From Succinivibrionaceae bacterium UBA3769 (GTDB taxonomy: Bacteria; Pseudomonadota; Gammaproteobacteria; Enterobacterales; Succinivibrionaceae): a DNA stretch of 41,177 nt. Location of the stretch: NCBI GenBank assembly GCA_002372325.1, contig DFFT01000048.1, positions 1 through 41,177 on the forward strand. The letters run 5' to 3'. The translations under genes and the position numbers were made by a program. Below, in pieces: positions 1-7,821 of this stretch (position 1 is the first letter of the stretch; each line of letters starts with the position of its first letter). The notes beneath the pieces were generated by a model. The model ran no database searches, was not told where the DNA came from, and saw nothing but the letters and a program-made list of their open reading frames with translations.

Positions 1-31
1 ATGGCAGGTAACTCATGAAAAAAAACAACGA

Positions 32-58
32 TAATACCTACCATTATACAAGGTATTA
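32..58. repeat. Short inverted repeat near window start
   Basis: TAATACCT at 32-39 is matched by its perfect reverse complement AGGTATTA at 51-58 across an 11-nt spacer. There is no T-tract, so this is more like a protein-binding site than a terminator. The gene it would control, if any, lies outside the window or was not recognised. Positions 1-138 otherwise show no supported gene. Confidence 0.35.
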
Positions 59-140
59 GACAATAATCAATAAGAACCTATTCACAGGTTGCACCAGCTA
101 ATGTGAAACAGCTCGTAATCATCAAGATTAAAGATCTGAA

Positions 141-170
141 AACCCCGAAAGACTCGCTCTTTCCGGGGTT
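141..170 (-). terminator. Rho-independent terminator of the 104-aa acidic protein gene
   Basis: AACCCCG (141-147) pairs with CGGGGTT (164-170), extended by AAAGA/TCTTT with one bulged base and a small loop. On the minus strand the stem is followed by TTTTC and a T-rich stretch. It lies about 60 nt after the stop codon of the minus-strand gene at 229-543. Confidence 0.6.
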
Positions 171-228
171 CCGTGCTCTTTCCTGAGATCCATAGGAATG
201 CTGTTTGATTTTGATTGCGACTTTGCTG

Positions 229-543
229 TTACTTCTTGTCATTATCAAGTTCGTCATCAGCCTCTCTGGTTTCCTCTTCATCGCGCTTCTCATCCTGACC
301 GGCAGCGCAGATCCTGTCGAGAGAATGATCGGACATCTCTTCAAATCTGCTCTTCACGCTTTCCTTCTTGCTCTTGATGAGGCTCATCAGAGAACCGAAG
401 AAGCCCTGCTTGCTTTCTTCCTTTTCGCCCCAGAGCTCGCTATCCGGTTCCAGAGCAATGTTTGCAAAATCCGGACATTTAGGAGCCTGTACGTTGTATG
501 CCTTGCGCACCAGTCTGTCTACATAATCGATATCGTTGTTCAT
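229..543 (-). CDS. Small acidic protein with a leader-peptide-like motif; candidate exported-peptide precursor
   Basis: This is a 104-residue protein of unknown family. The ATG at 543 is preferred over an in-frame GTG at 552 because AGGAAGG sits 9 nt upstream of the ATG but abuts the GTG. Residues 1-69 are charged and helical-looking, with no signal peptide or membrane segment. Residues 70-82 read MSDHSLDRICAAG, which resembles the end of double-glycine-type leaders (LSDEELDxVxGG, or AAG variants) used by NHLM and Nif11-type peptide exporters. After it come 22 residues dominated by Asp, Glu, Lys and Arg, with no Cys or Ser and a single Thr. The gene is downstream of a C39-peptidase ABC exporter operon on the same strand, but after a terminator and with its own ECF-like promoter. 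I infer an export substrate or a regulator of the locus. The tail is an odd core for a modified peptide, so a cytoplasmic partner of the sigma factor is the main alternative. Confidence 0.6.
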   Translation of the reverse strand: MNNDIDYVDRLVRKAYNVQAPKCPDFANIALEPDSELWGEKEESKQGFFGSLMSLIKSKKESVKSRFEEMSDHSLDRICAAGQDEKRDEEETREADDELDNDKK

Positions 544-601
544 AGCGTTCACCCTTCCTGAGATATGTTTGCACTGTTATGATGTGCCTTTCTGTTCTTA
601 A

Positions 602-627
602 AACGTACGAATCTTCCCAAGGTTACA
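602..627 (-). promoter_or_regulatory. ECF-sigma-like promoter for the 104-aa protein
   Basis: On the minus strand TGTAAC (627-622) is followed after exactly 16 nt by CGTT (605-602). An AAC-containing -35 element, a 16-17 nt spacer and a CGT-containing -10 element are the general pattern of many ECF-sigma promoters. The predicted start near 595 gives a leader of about 50 nt before the ATG at 543. No sigma70-like hexamer pair is evident here. Recognition by the ECF factor encoded at 7822-8343 is inference. Confidence 0.35.
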
Positions 628-729
628 CTTTTTGCAGAAAAACTTCATTTTTTTTGCAAATGATCAAAAGGCTGCATCGGCATTCCGGCAGAAGACAAGG
701 CTGCATGATCCGTAACTGTGCAGTCGATA

Positions 730-757
730 AAAAAGCCTCCGGAAAATCACAGAGGCT
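730..757 (-). terminator. Rho-independent terminator downstream of the export operon
   Basis: AGCCTC (735-740) pairs with GAGGCT (752-757). On the minus strand the stem is followed directly by a run of six T. It ends either the exporter operon, whose last stop codon is at 959, or the short unit that may start near 870. Confidence 0.65.
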
Positions 758-905
758 CAAATGAGATATAAGCATGCGGGCAAGTATATCCCTGGCGCCG
801 CACAAAGTCAAAAAAGTGATTTTCTCCCATTGGGGGCTCTTACACCACATTCATATCCCCCTCCGGATAAACCAGCTGATTAAGACCTCTGATACTATTC
901 GTCAA
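747..905 (-). other. Possible small transcription unit between binding protein gene and terminator
   Basis: On the minus strand TTGACG (905-900), a 17-nt spacer and TAATCA (882-877) form a plausible sigma70 promoter. It is followed by a very strong Shine-Dalgarno GGAGGGGG (864-857). Two overlapping ATGs follow. The one at 854 gives only MNVV and a stop; the one at 850 opens a frame that runs through the terminator hairpin. A third ATG at 830 gives a 27-residue peptide (MGENHFFDFV...) ending at 747, inside the terminator loop. A product of about 140 nt, either a small RNA or a very short peptide gene, would fit. None of the reading frames is convincing by itself. Confidence 0.25.
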
Positions 906-958
906 ACACTGCATTAACCTCAGCCTTGAGCAAATGCCCGGACTCTCAGCGCCGTCAA

Positions 959-2068
959 TCAGCGGGCCTTCAGCTTTTCCAGTCTGATATTCTTCCGGGC
1001 TTCGATGCTTTCGTTGATTTCCTGAACCTCCCGGCGCAAATTTGCCGGAAGCGTGCCGGGATCATACTCCGTGCTTTCCAGCACTCGTTTGAGTGTTCTC
1101 AGAATAAGCTCCGAAATGGTGTAGGAGCTTTTGACAGATTCCGGAACCCCGGTGGTATTAAGCTCCTGACCTGCTATTTCCAGCACAGGGATGTGCCAGG
1201 CAATGCCGTTATACACATTGGCGGTTTTTACGGAAATCACATTGCTGGTGTACACCGGAACGTTAATGTTATAGTCCCTTAAAATCCGCGCCATGCTGGG
1301 GAGATCCCGGTTCATCCCGGCAAAAACAATCGCTCCCAGATCCGGGTTCTGCAAATAGGTATCCATAAGCACGCTGGGGGTCTCATTCAGAGGAAAAAGA
1401 TAATTTACCCGGTAAATGCCCAGAAAAGACTTCCCCTTGAACCGGGATTCGATATCCGTGCAAAAGAGATCGCCGTAGGAATCCCGATCCGGACAGATAA
1501 AAAGAATGCTTTTTATGTCCTTGCCGGCGATGTCGTTAAATACAACGTCCGTGAAATGACGGAGCTCCGGATAAAAGCCGACAAAGTTGTCATTATCCAG
1601 CGGCGGAAGACCGTTGATCTTTTCCGCTGCAGGAGAGATATAGGGGACGGACTTTTCATGGGTGATGGCTCTGCCGGATATCAGGTGTCTGGTATCAAAG
1701 GGGCCGATGCACACCGCAGTGTCAAACGGCGCGCAAACCTCCTCCAGATAGGCATAGTAGGAAACGGTGCTCCGTACCTGCCCTTCCTTTCGGAGCAGCA
1801 CCTTGCGGCCCATGATGCCTCCGGCGGCGTTGATCCTTTCCGCCGCCTTTTCCAGATCATTTACCGCCTGAACCGAAGTCGGGGACTCGTTATTGTAGGG
1901 AACTCCGATAATAAAGTGTTCCGCAGCCTCCACCCGGGCCTTCCTGGCATCGCGGTACTCCTCCTGAAAATCACGGTTTATCAGGGTATATTCCGAAAAT
2001 GCAAAAAGAGCCCATAACAGCACTACCAGCGAGGTGTAAACAACCGGAAGCATATACGGTATTTTCAT
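959..2068 (-). CDS. Membrane-anchored type-I periplasmic-binding protein of the export locus
   Basis: This 369-residue protein has a hydrophobic N-terminal segment (about residues 7-25) without a clear cleavage site, so it is probably anchored in the inner membrane facing the periplasm. From about residue 50 it reads like a Leu/Ile/Val-binding (Peripla_BP_6) protein: 'IIGVPYNNESPTS' opens the first lobe, with 'ERINAAGGIMGRKVLL' typical of this family near residues 76-91. Alternating strands and helices continue to about 300, and the C-terminus is charged and helical. The start overlaps the upstream ABC gene by ATGA, so it is translationally coupled and last in the operon. Binding proteins of this kind normally deliver amino acids or act as ligand sensors. 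No importer permease is present, so sensing or chaperoning an exported product is more likely than uptake. The ligand is unknown. Confidence 0.75.
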   Translation of the reverse strand: MKIPYMLPVVYTSLVVLLWALFAFSEYTLINRDFQEEYRDARKARVEAAEHFIIGVPYNNESPTSVQAVNDLEKAAERINAAGGIMGRKVLLRKEGQVRSTVSYYAYLEEVCAPFDTAVCIGPFDTRHLISGRAITHEKSVPYISPAAEKINGLPPLDNDNFVGFYPELRHFTDVVFNDIAGKDIKSILFICPDRDSYGDLFCTDIESRFKGKSFLGIYRVNYLFPLNETPSVLMDTYLQNPDLGAIVFAGMNRDLPSMARILRDYNINVPVYTSNVISVKTANVYNGIAWHIPVLEIAGQELNTTGVPESVKSSYTISELILRTLKRVLESTEYDPGTLPANLRREVQEINESIEARKNIRLEKLKAR

Positions 2069-4626
2069 GATGGTTCCTCCCTGTTTTTCCCCAATGCCAG
2101 CATCCGGAAGAACTTGCTTCTCCCCATAAGCTCCCGGTAAGTTCCGGCATCCTGAATGCCGCCCCGGTCAAGAATATAAATCCTGTCGGCATTAATCACC
2201 GTGCTCATGCGGTGGGTGGTAACAATTCTGGTAATATGCATGCGGGAAATATTGCTGAGAATCCGATCCTGAGAAATGGTATCCAGAGCCGAGGTGGCCT
2301 CGTCCAGTATCAGCACCCGGGGATTAGTTACCAGAGCCCGGGCGATGAGCAGCTTCTGCATCTGACCTCCGGAAATGCGATCCCGTGAAATGGCGGTATG
2401 GATTCCCATCGGCCAGGATCTCACCTCAGCAGCAAAGGAGGCCAGCTCCAGAGCCTTCCAGGCTTCCTCTTCCCCGGCGGCAGTGCCGATCACGATATTA
2501 TCCAGAATGGTGCCCGCAAAGACCGTGCTGTCAAGCATGGCCGTGCCCACCTGCCGTCTCAGGAAGTGCAGATTAAGGGCCCCCTGTCCGAGCCCGCTCC
2601 AGAAAATCTGTCCGCTTTCCAGTCCCAGTTCTCCCAAAAGGAGCCGTATCAGCGTGGTTTTACCGGATCCCGATGGCCCTACAATGGCCACAAACTGCCC
2701 CGGAGCAATATCCATGGAAACGTTCTTAAATACGTACTCCTCCTGCCCCTGATAACGGAAGGAAATATTCTTGACCTCCACATGACCGTCAAGAATCCGC
2801 ACGATCTTGCCGGCCTGAGAATTACCGTCATCCTCCTGAAGCTCATTCCGGCCGTCCTGCTTCCGGGCTCTCCAGCGCACGGCATGAACCGACAGATTCA
2901 CCACGGCCGTTACCAGAAAAAATCCGGCTATAAGCACCGCCAGATTTTCAGAAAGCGCGGTCTTTTCAAAAAAAGACATAATAATGAGCAGAGCCGTCAG
3001 CGACAGCACCGGAAAAATAGCCACACAATAACGGTACAAGGCGGTGCGAATGCGCATGCTGCTCTCCGCCTCCATACCGGGAACAAAAGACTTCAAAAAC
3101 TTCCGGGCTGCATTGTTTTCAGCATTGCAGGCTCTCACGTGCACAATGCCCTGAGCAGTCTCCCGGATGATCCTGCGGTAGGTTTCCCGGTGCTTTTGCG
3201 CCTCACGGGCCTTCACAATAGCCAAAAACGTTACTAGACAGGCCACTGCCCCGAAAAGGCCTGCCAGAAGCAGGCTGGCAGCCCCCGCCGCCGGACCTCC
3301 GATAGCAAAAAGCGGAATCAGCGCCGCCAGAATCACGCTGGAATGCAAAAAAAACGCCAAAAACGAATCATAGTTTCTGGAAGCTCCGGATAACGGACGG
3401 AGGATGCTGCGCATCAGTCCTCCCCGGCTGAACTTGCGGATGCGGTCAGGCTGGGAGAGAAAGAAATTATCCATTATCCGGAAGCACTGCCACTCGGTAT
3501 TTCTGACGGAAACCGCATCCAGCAGCATGCGGGGAACCATTTCAAAACCGCCCCAGACCAGAATCAGCAAAGCAAGAAACATAAAGCTCCGGAAAATCTC
3601 ATCCTCTTCGCCGAAGGGCAAAATCCCAGATACGAAATAATCCGCAAAAAAGGGCGTAATGCCGTAAATTAACAGGGAGGAGATGAGAAACAAAAGAAAA
3701 ATGATCCAGTAGCCGGATCTCTTCCGAAATATCATTTTCAGGGAATTGTCCGTCTCGGGCTCCCGAAACAGGAATTCGTAGGCCTCGTTCTCCACGGGGA
3801 GAATAGCGTTCTTTTTGAAAAACTCCCGGGTGCCGCCCTTCAGGGAGGAACTGAGACAGTTATGCCCCCCCGCTAATGACAGTATCATGGGAATCCGCTT
3901 CCGGCTGTCATCGGTTTGGCGGAACACCAGATACCGGTTATCCGCTCTGATAACATTTCCGGAAAGCCGGAGCCGGCGGATCCGGAAGCCGTTGATTTCC
4001 GCAAAGGCCTTAAGCTTTTCTTCCAGAGACATCACCGGGATGTCAAAAACTGACCAGCCGTCATGGATCTCCAGCCCGCGCCACTCGGCAATTTCCCGGA
4101 CTATTCCCAGAAGCGCATTTTTATTGGGAACCGAGCCGCGGCGGGAAACAGCGCTCTCCTCCGGTTCACCGATCCCGGCCGGCTCTCCCAGGAGCGCATT
4201 AATGTCATAAGCAATAAGATTCCGGTTCTGCCGCCTGAGATTCCGGTCAAAGCTTTCCCGTTCTCCTACCAGGGCATATACCATTTCCGGAAGATTTTTC
4301 AGGGTGATGATGCGGGGACTTTCCGGATACTCCCGATAGAGAGCCCGGATAAGGGAGGTCTCAAAGACGCTGTCCTGAACCTCTTCAGCATACAGCAAAA
4401 TGTCGAGATCGGTTTCCGCCACCACAAAAAGGCTGAATACATCGTCAAATTCGCACCTTTTAAGAGTATCCCCTTCTCCCATGGATCCAATGCGAAAGGC
4501 TGCGTTCCCGATATAGTTGCAGAAAACGCTCAGGGAGCCCCGGAGGATCCTGAATCCGTTTCTGAAATACTGACTGTCCTCGGAAAAACGGCTGCCCTCT
4601 CCGATATGAACCTTTTGATCAGTCAT
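2065..4626 (-). CDS. NHLM-type bacteriocin export ABC transporter, second subunit (permease/ATPase)
   Basis: This is an 853-residue fused permease and ATPase. Residues 1-295 form a soluble region without membrane segments or an intact C39 protease motif, as in the ABC2 member of NHLM microcin export pairs. Membrane segments occupy about 305-585. The nucleotide-binding domain follows, with Walker A GPSGSGKTT (650-658), signature ISGGQ (751-755), Walker B VLILDEA (from 771) and switch His805, so the ATPase looks catalytically complete. It overlaps the upstream C39-ABC gene by 8 nt and the downstream binding-protein gene by 4 nt. The two ABC proteins probably form a heterodimer that moves a leader-bearing peptide across the inner membrane. 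The N-terminal region is the least typical part and may recognise the substrate or control activity. Confidence 0.82.
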   Translation of the reverse strand: MTDQKVHIGEGSRFSEDSQYFRNGFRILRGSLSVFCNYIGNAAFRIGSMGEGDTLKRCEFDDVFSLFVVAETDLDILLYAEEVQDSVFETSLIRALYREYPESPRIITLKNLPEMVYALVGERESFDRNLRRQNRNLIAYDINALLGEPAGIGEPEESAVSRRGSVPNKNALLGIVREIAEWRGLEIHDGWSVFDIPVMSLEEKLKAFAEINGFRIRRLRLSGNVIRADNRYLVFRQTDDSRKRIPMILSLAGGHNCLSSSLKGGTREFFKKNAILPVENEAYEFLFREPETDNSLKMIFRKRSGYWIIFLLFLISSLLIYGITPFFADYFVSGILPFGEEDEIFRSFMFLALLILVWGGFEMVPRMLLDAVSVRNTEWQCFRIMDNFFLSQPDRIRKFSRGGLMRSILRPLSGASRNYDSFLAFFLHSSVILAALIPLFAIGGPAAGAASLLLAGLFGAVACLVTFLAIVKAREAQKHRETYRRIIRETAQGIVHVRACNAENNAARKFLKSFVPGMEAESSMRIRTALYRYCVAIFPVLSLTALLIIMSFFEKTALSENLAVLIAGFFLVTAVVNLSVHAVRWRARKQDGRNELQEDDGNSQAGKIVRILDGHVEVKNISFRYQGQEEYVFKNVSMDIAPGQFVAIVGPSGSGKTTLIRLLLGELGLESGQIFWSGLGQGALNLHFLRRQVGTAMLDSTVFAGTILDNIVIGTAAGEEEAWKALELASFAAEVRSWPMGIHTAISRDRISGGQMQKLLIARALVTNPRVLILDEATSALDTISQDRILSNISRMHITRIVTTHRMSTVINADRIYILDRGGIQDAGTYRELMGRSKFFRMLALGKNREEPS

Positions 4627-6895
4627 GGCTCCTCCCGGGGTTTTCCGACATCACCATGGACTTAAAAAGCCCGTCCGCCCTGATAAGATCATCCCAGGTT
4701 CCCCGTTCCCGGACTTCTCCCCCTTCCATGACGATTATTTCATCGGCATAACGCACCGGAGCCAGACGGTGGGTAACGGTTATCAGTCCGGCATTCCGCC
4801 GGCGGGCCGCCTTGTAGATATTCTGTTCCATGACGGTATCCAGAGCTCCGGTAACCTCGTCAAGTATCAGAATCGGAGTTCTGCGATAGAAGGCCCGGGC
4901 CAGAGAAAGCCGATGCCGCTGCCCTTCTGAAAGATAGTCATCATTCCCGGTGATGCGGCAGGCGTTTCCCACCCCCCGTTCAATAAACTCCGCATCCAGC
5001 CCTACGTCACGGAGCGCTCGCCAGTAATCGTAAACGTTCACCAGAGGATCAAACATAGTTATGTTTTCTTCCAGAGTGCCGGTAAAGATCTGACTTTCCT
5101 GAGCGGTATACCCCACATGAGCATAGAATGACTCTGCCGTGATTTCAGACAGAGGATAGCGGCCCAGAAGAACCTTGCCCCCGGTCGGGGCCAGGAGGCC
5201 GGCGGCGATTCTGGCCACGGTGCTTTTTCCGGAACCGCTGGCTCCCACTATGGCCACCACCCGGCCCGGCGCCGCTTTAAGAGAAAAATTCCTGATGGCA
5301 AAGCCGCCGTCCTGATAGGAGAAGGAGACATTATCCAGCGAGAGCTCGGCATTGGGCCCCAGAAACGGTTCTCCGGCGCTGTCAGAAGCTGCTGCTAACG
5401 GCACAGCAGATCCCGGCTCAGGCCTTTTTCCGCCGGAAACCGGAGCGGCTTCAGCCGGCGGGCCTTCCCGGAAGCAGCCGGGATCCCGGATCTTTTCCAG
5501 ATCGGCAATGTTCATTTCCTCCGGAGACAGGGAATCAAACTTAAGATTCATGGCAATGACTTCCCGGAAGGCAATGGAAATCGCCAGCATGAGGAACACA
5601 AATTCCGTAAGATCCCCGATGGAAATCTCTCCGGAAACCACTCTGAAGGAACCAATGCCGATAATGACCACATTGCCCAGCACCACCCCGGCCTGCGACA
5701 TGCTCCGGAACAGCGAATTCCGGAGCCGGATATTCTCCAGAGACCAGGTAAGCCGGAGCATTTCCTCTGACCACTGGTCAAAAAGCGCATCCTCCCGTCC
5801 CAGAAGCTTCAGATCCCGGTAGATATCCAGTCCCTGATGCACCGCATCGAAGCAATGATCTCTCCTGGCCTGATAAATCTTTTCCTGACGAATGCGGGTT
5901 TCCCAGAGAATGCGAATCAGAATGCCCTCAAGAACAATAAACACCAGAATAAAGCTGGTCATCTCCCGGTTAACCAAAAACATCACTCCGATAAGAAGAG
6001 TCAGAGCGGAAACCACGGTAACGGGAGCGGTCATTCTGACAAAGGTTTCCCTGGTCAGCCTGATATGAGCCAGAACCTTGCCCTGAATGCTGCCGGGAGT
6101 GCGGTGCCGGAAGTACATCAGGGGCTGCCGAAACAGATCCCGCATGGCCTTATAGCATTTTTTAACGGTTACCCGCCGGAGCAGATCTGCGGAAAAGCAG
6201 TTATAAACAGCCAGAACCGCCAGCTGGGCAATAATGACCGCCCCGAAGGAAACTGCCGCGCCGGAGATCCAGTTGTCGCTGCCCAGAAGAACATTGTCCG
6301 CCCAGAGCTTGATAAACGAAGGAAACAGCGAGACCGTCAGAATAAAAAGAAAGAGGCTCCAGAAAATCAGGAGGAGCTCCTTGTGAAAATCCCCGAAAAG
6401 ACTGCGAAAACGGGCAAAATCGCCGGATTGCTTCCGGGAGAAATAACGCAGCATTTTTTTGCGCCAGCCGGCATTATCAGCCTCGCCGGAAAACTCCAGC
6501 ACCACTCCGGAATAGCTCTGCTCCATCTCATCCAGGAGCACCGTGCGCTCTCCTTCCGCAGGGTCGTTAAGATAAAATTTCCGGCCGTCCCGGCTCACTC
6601 CGTTGAAAACAAGATAATGCTGCTTCTGCCAGAAAAGAATCACCGGATGACGCAGGGTTCTGAGATAGGCAATGTCGGCCCTGAGCCCCCGGGCCTTGAG
6701 ACCGCATTCCCGGGCCACGGCCAGAAGAACGGAGGCTCTGATGCCGTCCCGCCCGGTATGGCAGCGATCCCTGAGACTGTCCAGATTTTCGGAAATGCCG
6801 TACCAGCCCAGAATCATAGCCAGCGATGCGACACCGCATTCCTGGGCCTCCATCTGGAGAATAACGGGAGTGTTAAAACAGCGCGCGCCGAACAT
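4619..6895 (-). CDS. NHLM-type peptidase-containing ABC exporter (C39 protease-permease-ATPase)
   Basis: In this 758-residue protein, residues 1-135 are a C39 cysteine peptidase with all expected catalytic residues: oxyanion Gln14, Cys20 in QECG, His93 in KQHYLVF and Asp111 in NDPAEG. Membrane segments lie at about 170-455. A Pro/Gly/Ala-rich linker at about 475-510 precedes the ATPase, which has Walker A GASGSGKST (551-559), a slightly changed signature LSEGQ (655-659), Walker B ILILDE (675-680) and switch His709. C39 domains cut leader peptides after GG, GA or AG-like sites as the cargo is exported, so the locus should have a leader-bearing substrate. It starts 9 nt after the HlyD-like gene and overlaps the second ABC gene. 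Together with that gene and the adaptor it matches NHLM-family export triads. Confidence 0.88.
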   Translation of the reverse strand: MFGARCFNTPVILQMEAQECGVASLAMILGWYGISENLDSLRDRCHTGRDGIRASVLLAVARECGLKARGLRADIAYLRTLRHPVILFWQKQHYLVFNGVSRDGRKFYLNDPAEGERTVLLDEMEQSYSGVVLEFSGEADNAGWRKKMLRYFSRKQSGDFARFRSLFGDFHKELLLIFWSLFLFILTVSLFPSFIKLWADNVLLGSDNWISGAAVSFGAVIIAQLAVLAVYNCFSADLLRRVTVKKCYKAMRDLFRQPLMYFRHRTPGSIQGKVLAHIRLTRETFVRMTAPVTVVSALTLLIGVMFLVNREMTSFILVFIVLEGILIRILWETRIRQEKIYQARRDHCFDAVHQGLDIYRDLKLLGREDALFDQWSEEMLRLTWSLENIRLRNSLFRSMSQAGVVLGNVVIIGIGSFRVVSGEISIGDLTEFVFLMLAISIAFREVIAMNLKFDSLSPEEMNIADLEKIRDPGCFREGPPAEAAPVSGGKRPEPGSAVPLAAASDSAGEPFLGPNAELSLDNVSFSYQDGGFAIRNFSLKAAPGRVVAIVGASGSGKSTVARIAAGLLAPTGGKVLLGRYPLSEITAESFYAHVGYTAQESQIFTGTLEENITMFDPLVNVYDYWRALRDVGLDAEFIERGVGNACRITGNDDYLSEGQRHRLSLARAFYRRTPILILDEVTGALDTVMEQNIYKAARRRNAGLITVTHRLAPVRYADEIIVMEGGEVRERGTWDDLIRADGLFKSMVMSENPGRSHD

Positions 6896-6904
6896 GGAGG
6901 CTCC

Positions 6905-7783
6905 TCAGCGCAATCCCAGAATACTGGCCAGCCGGGGCAGAAGGTATGCTATAGGCGGTTTGTATTCCACATTTACCGTAACCTCCCCCATCACGCCGTT
7001 TACAATTTTGTCCTGAAACTCCTGCCCGGATGTCCAGGAATAGCCGCTGGAACTGGAACGGTCGGGAATCAGCTGAATCACGGCGCGGTACATGGCCCGG
7101 CCCTTGGAAAGCTCCCGGCCCAGGGATTCGTTGGAAAGCTCCTGCACAATCGCCTCCTGATTCACCGGGGAGCCGCTGATCTCCCGGACGACACCCCGGA
7201 TATAGCCGTATCTGGAGGGCGGAGCCTCCCGGGGCGAAAAGAAAGCGCTCATGCCCACCCGGATCCTTTTGGAGTTTTCCGCGCTGAACACCGCCAGAAG
7301 ATAAATGCCTTCATCAGGGGAGGAGGCCACGATAGCCACCGGATCTCCCGATTTCACGTAGGTGCCCTCGTCCTGAAAAATTTCTATCACCCGGCCGGTG
7401 AGCGGGCTTCTGAGCCAGTACCTGCTGTAGTAAAGACGGATATCGCCGGGATCATCGCCGCTGTTATTATCATGCCGGAGGGCAAATTTCTGATAATCGG
7501 CGGAATTGTGGATAATGCCAATAACCTCATCCTGACTGATAAGAGCTCCGGTTTTGGCATTCATATTGGTAATGATGCCGTCACCCTGGGCATAAACGGT
7601 TCTGATGCCGCCGCTGAGCAGGGTGATGCCCTCTCCTTTGACTCTTTCCGTAATGCGGGCGGAGCAGCTCCAGACCACCCCCAGAATAAAAACCAGAGTG
7701 ACGAAAAAAAGAACAAAAAAAGCGGAAACAGAAGAGCTCCGCCATTTTAAAATACCCACAGAATCCCGGGAAGATGATCTCAC
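6905..7783 (-). CDS. HlyD-family adaptor of the NHLM-type export system
   Basis: This 292-residue protein starts at GTG 7783, supported by GGAG six nt upstream. There is one membrane segment at about residues 19-39, then a periplasmic region with biotinyl-lipoyl-like strands. The motif SPLTGRVIEIFQDEGTYVKSGDPVAIV, given here only as residues about 123-149, is the barrel-sandwich core of membrane-fusion proteins. The protein is short for a HlyD relative and has no long coiled-coil hairpin, as is usual for NHLM-system adaptors. It lies 38 nt after the sigma-factor gene and 9 nt before the C39-ABC gene, so all five genes are probably one transcript. It should link the ABC pair to an outer-membrane channel that is not encoded here. 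Confidence 0.8.
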   Translation of the reverse strand: MRSSSRDSVGILKWRSSSVSAFFVLFFVTLVFILGVVWSCSARITERVKGEGITLLSGGIRTVYAQGDGIITNMNAKTGALISQDEVIGIIHNSADYQKFALRHDNNSGDDPGDIRLYYSRYWLRSPLTGRVIEIFQDEGTYVKSGDPVAIVASSPDEGIYLLAVFSAENSKRIRVGMSAFFSPREAPPSRYGYIRGVVREISGSPVNQEAIVQELSNESLGRELSKGRAMYRAVIQLIPDRSSSSGYSWTSGQEFQDKIVNGVMGEVTVNVEYKPPIAYLLPRLASILGLR

Positions 7784-7821
7784 GATTAGCTCCAGAATTT
7801 AAGCGTCAAAGACGATGCCCG

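Noticed and set aside
78..344. Minus-strand 88-codon frame at the window start
   Set aside because: It overlaps the 104-aa gene in another frame, runs through that gene's terminator and lacks a ribosome site.
205..561. Plus-strand hydrophobic frame opposite the 104-aa protein
   Set aside because: It looks like a membrane protein only because acidic codons read as Leu, Phe and Ile on the other strand. The minus frame has a ribosome site, promoter and terminator.
5837..7750. Long plus-strand open frame of 637 codons
   Set aside because: It is antisense to the C39-ABC and HlyD genes, whose motifs are unmistakable. The frame stays open because of GC-biased third positions, and its product has no recognisable domain.
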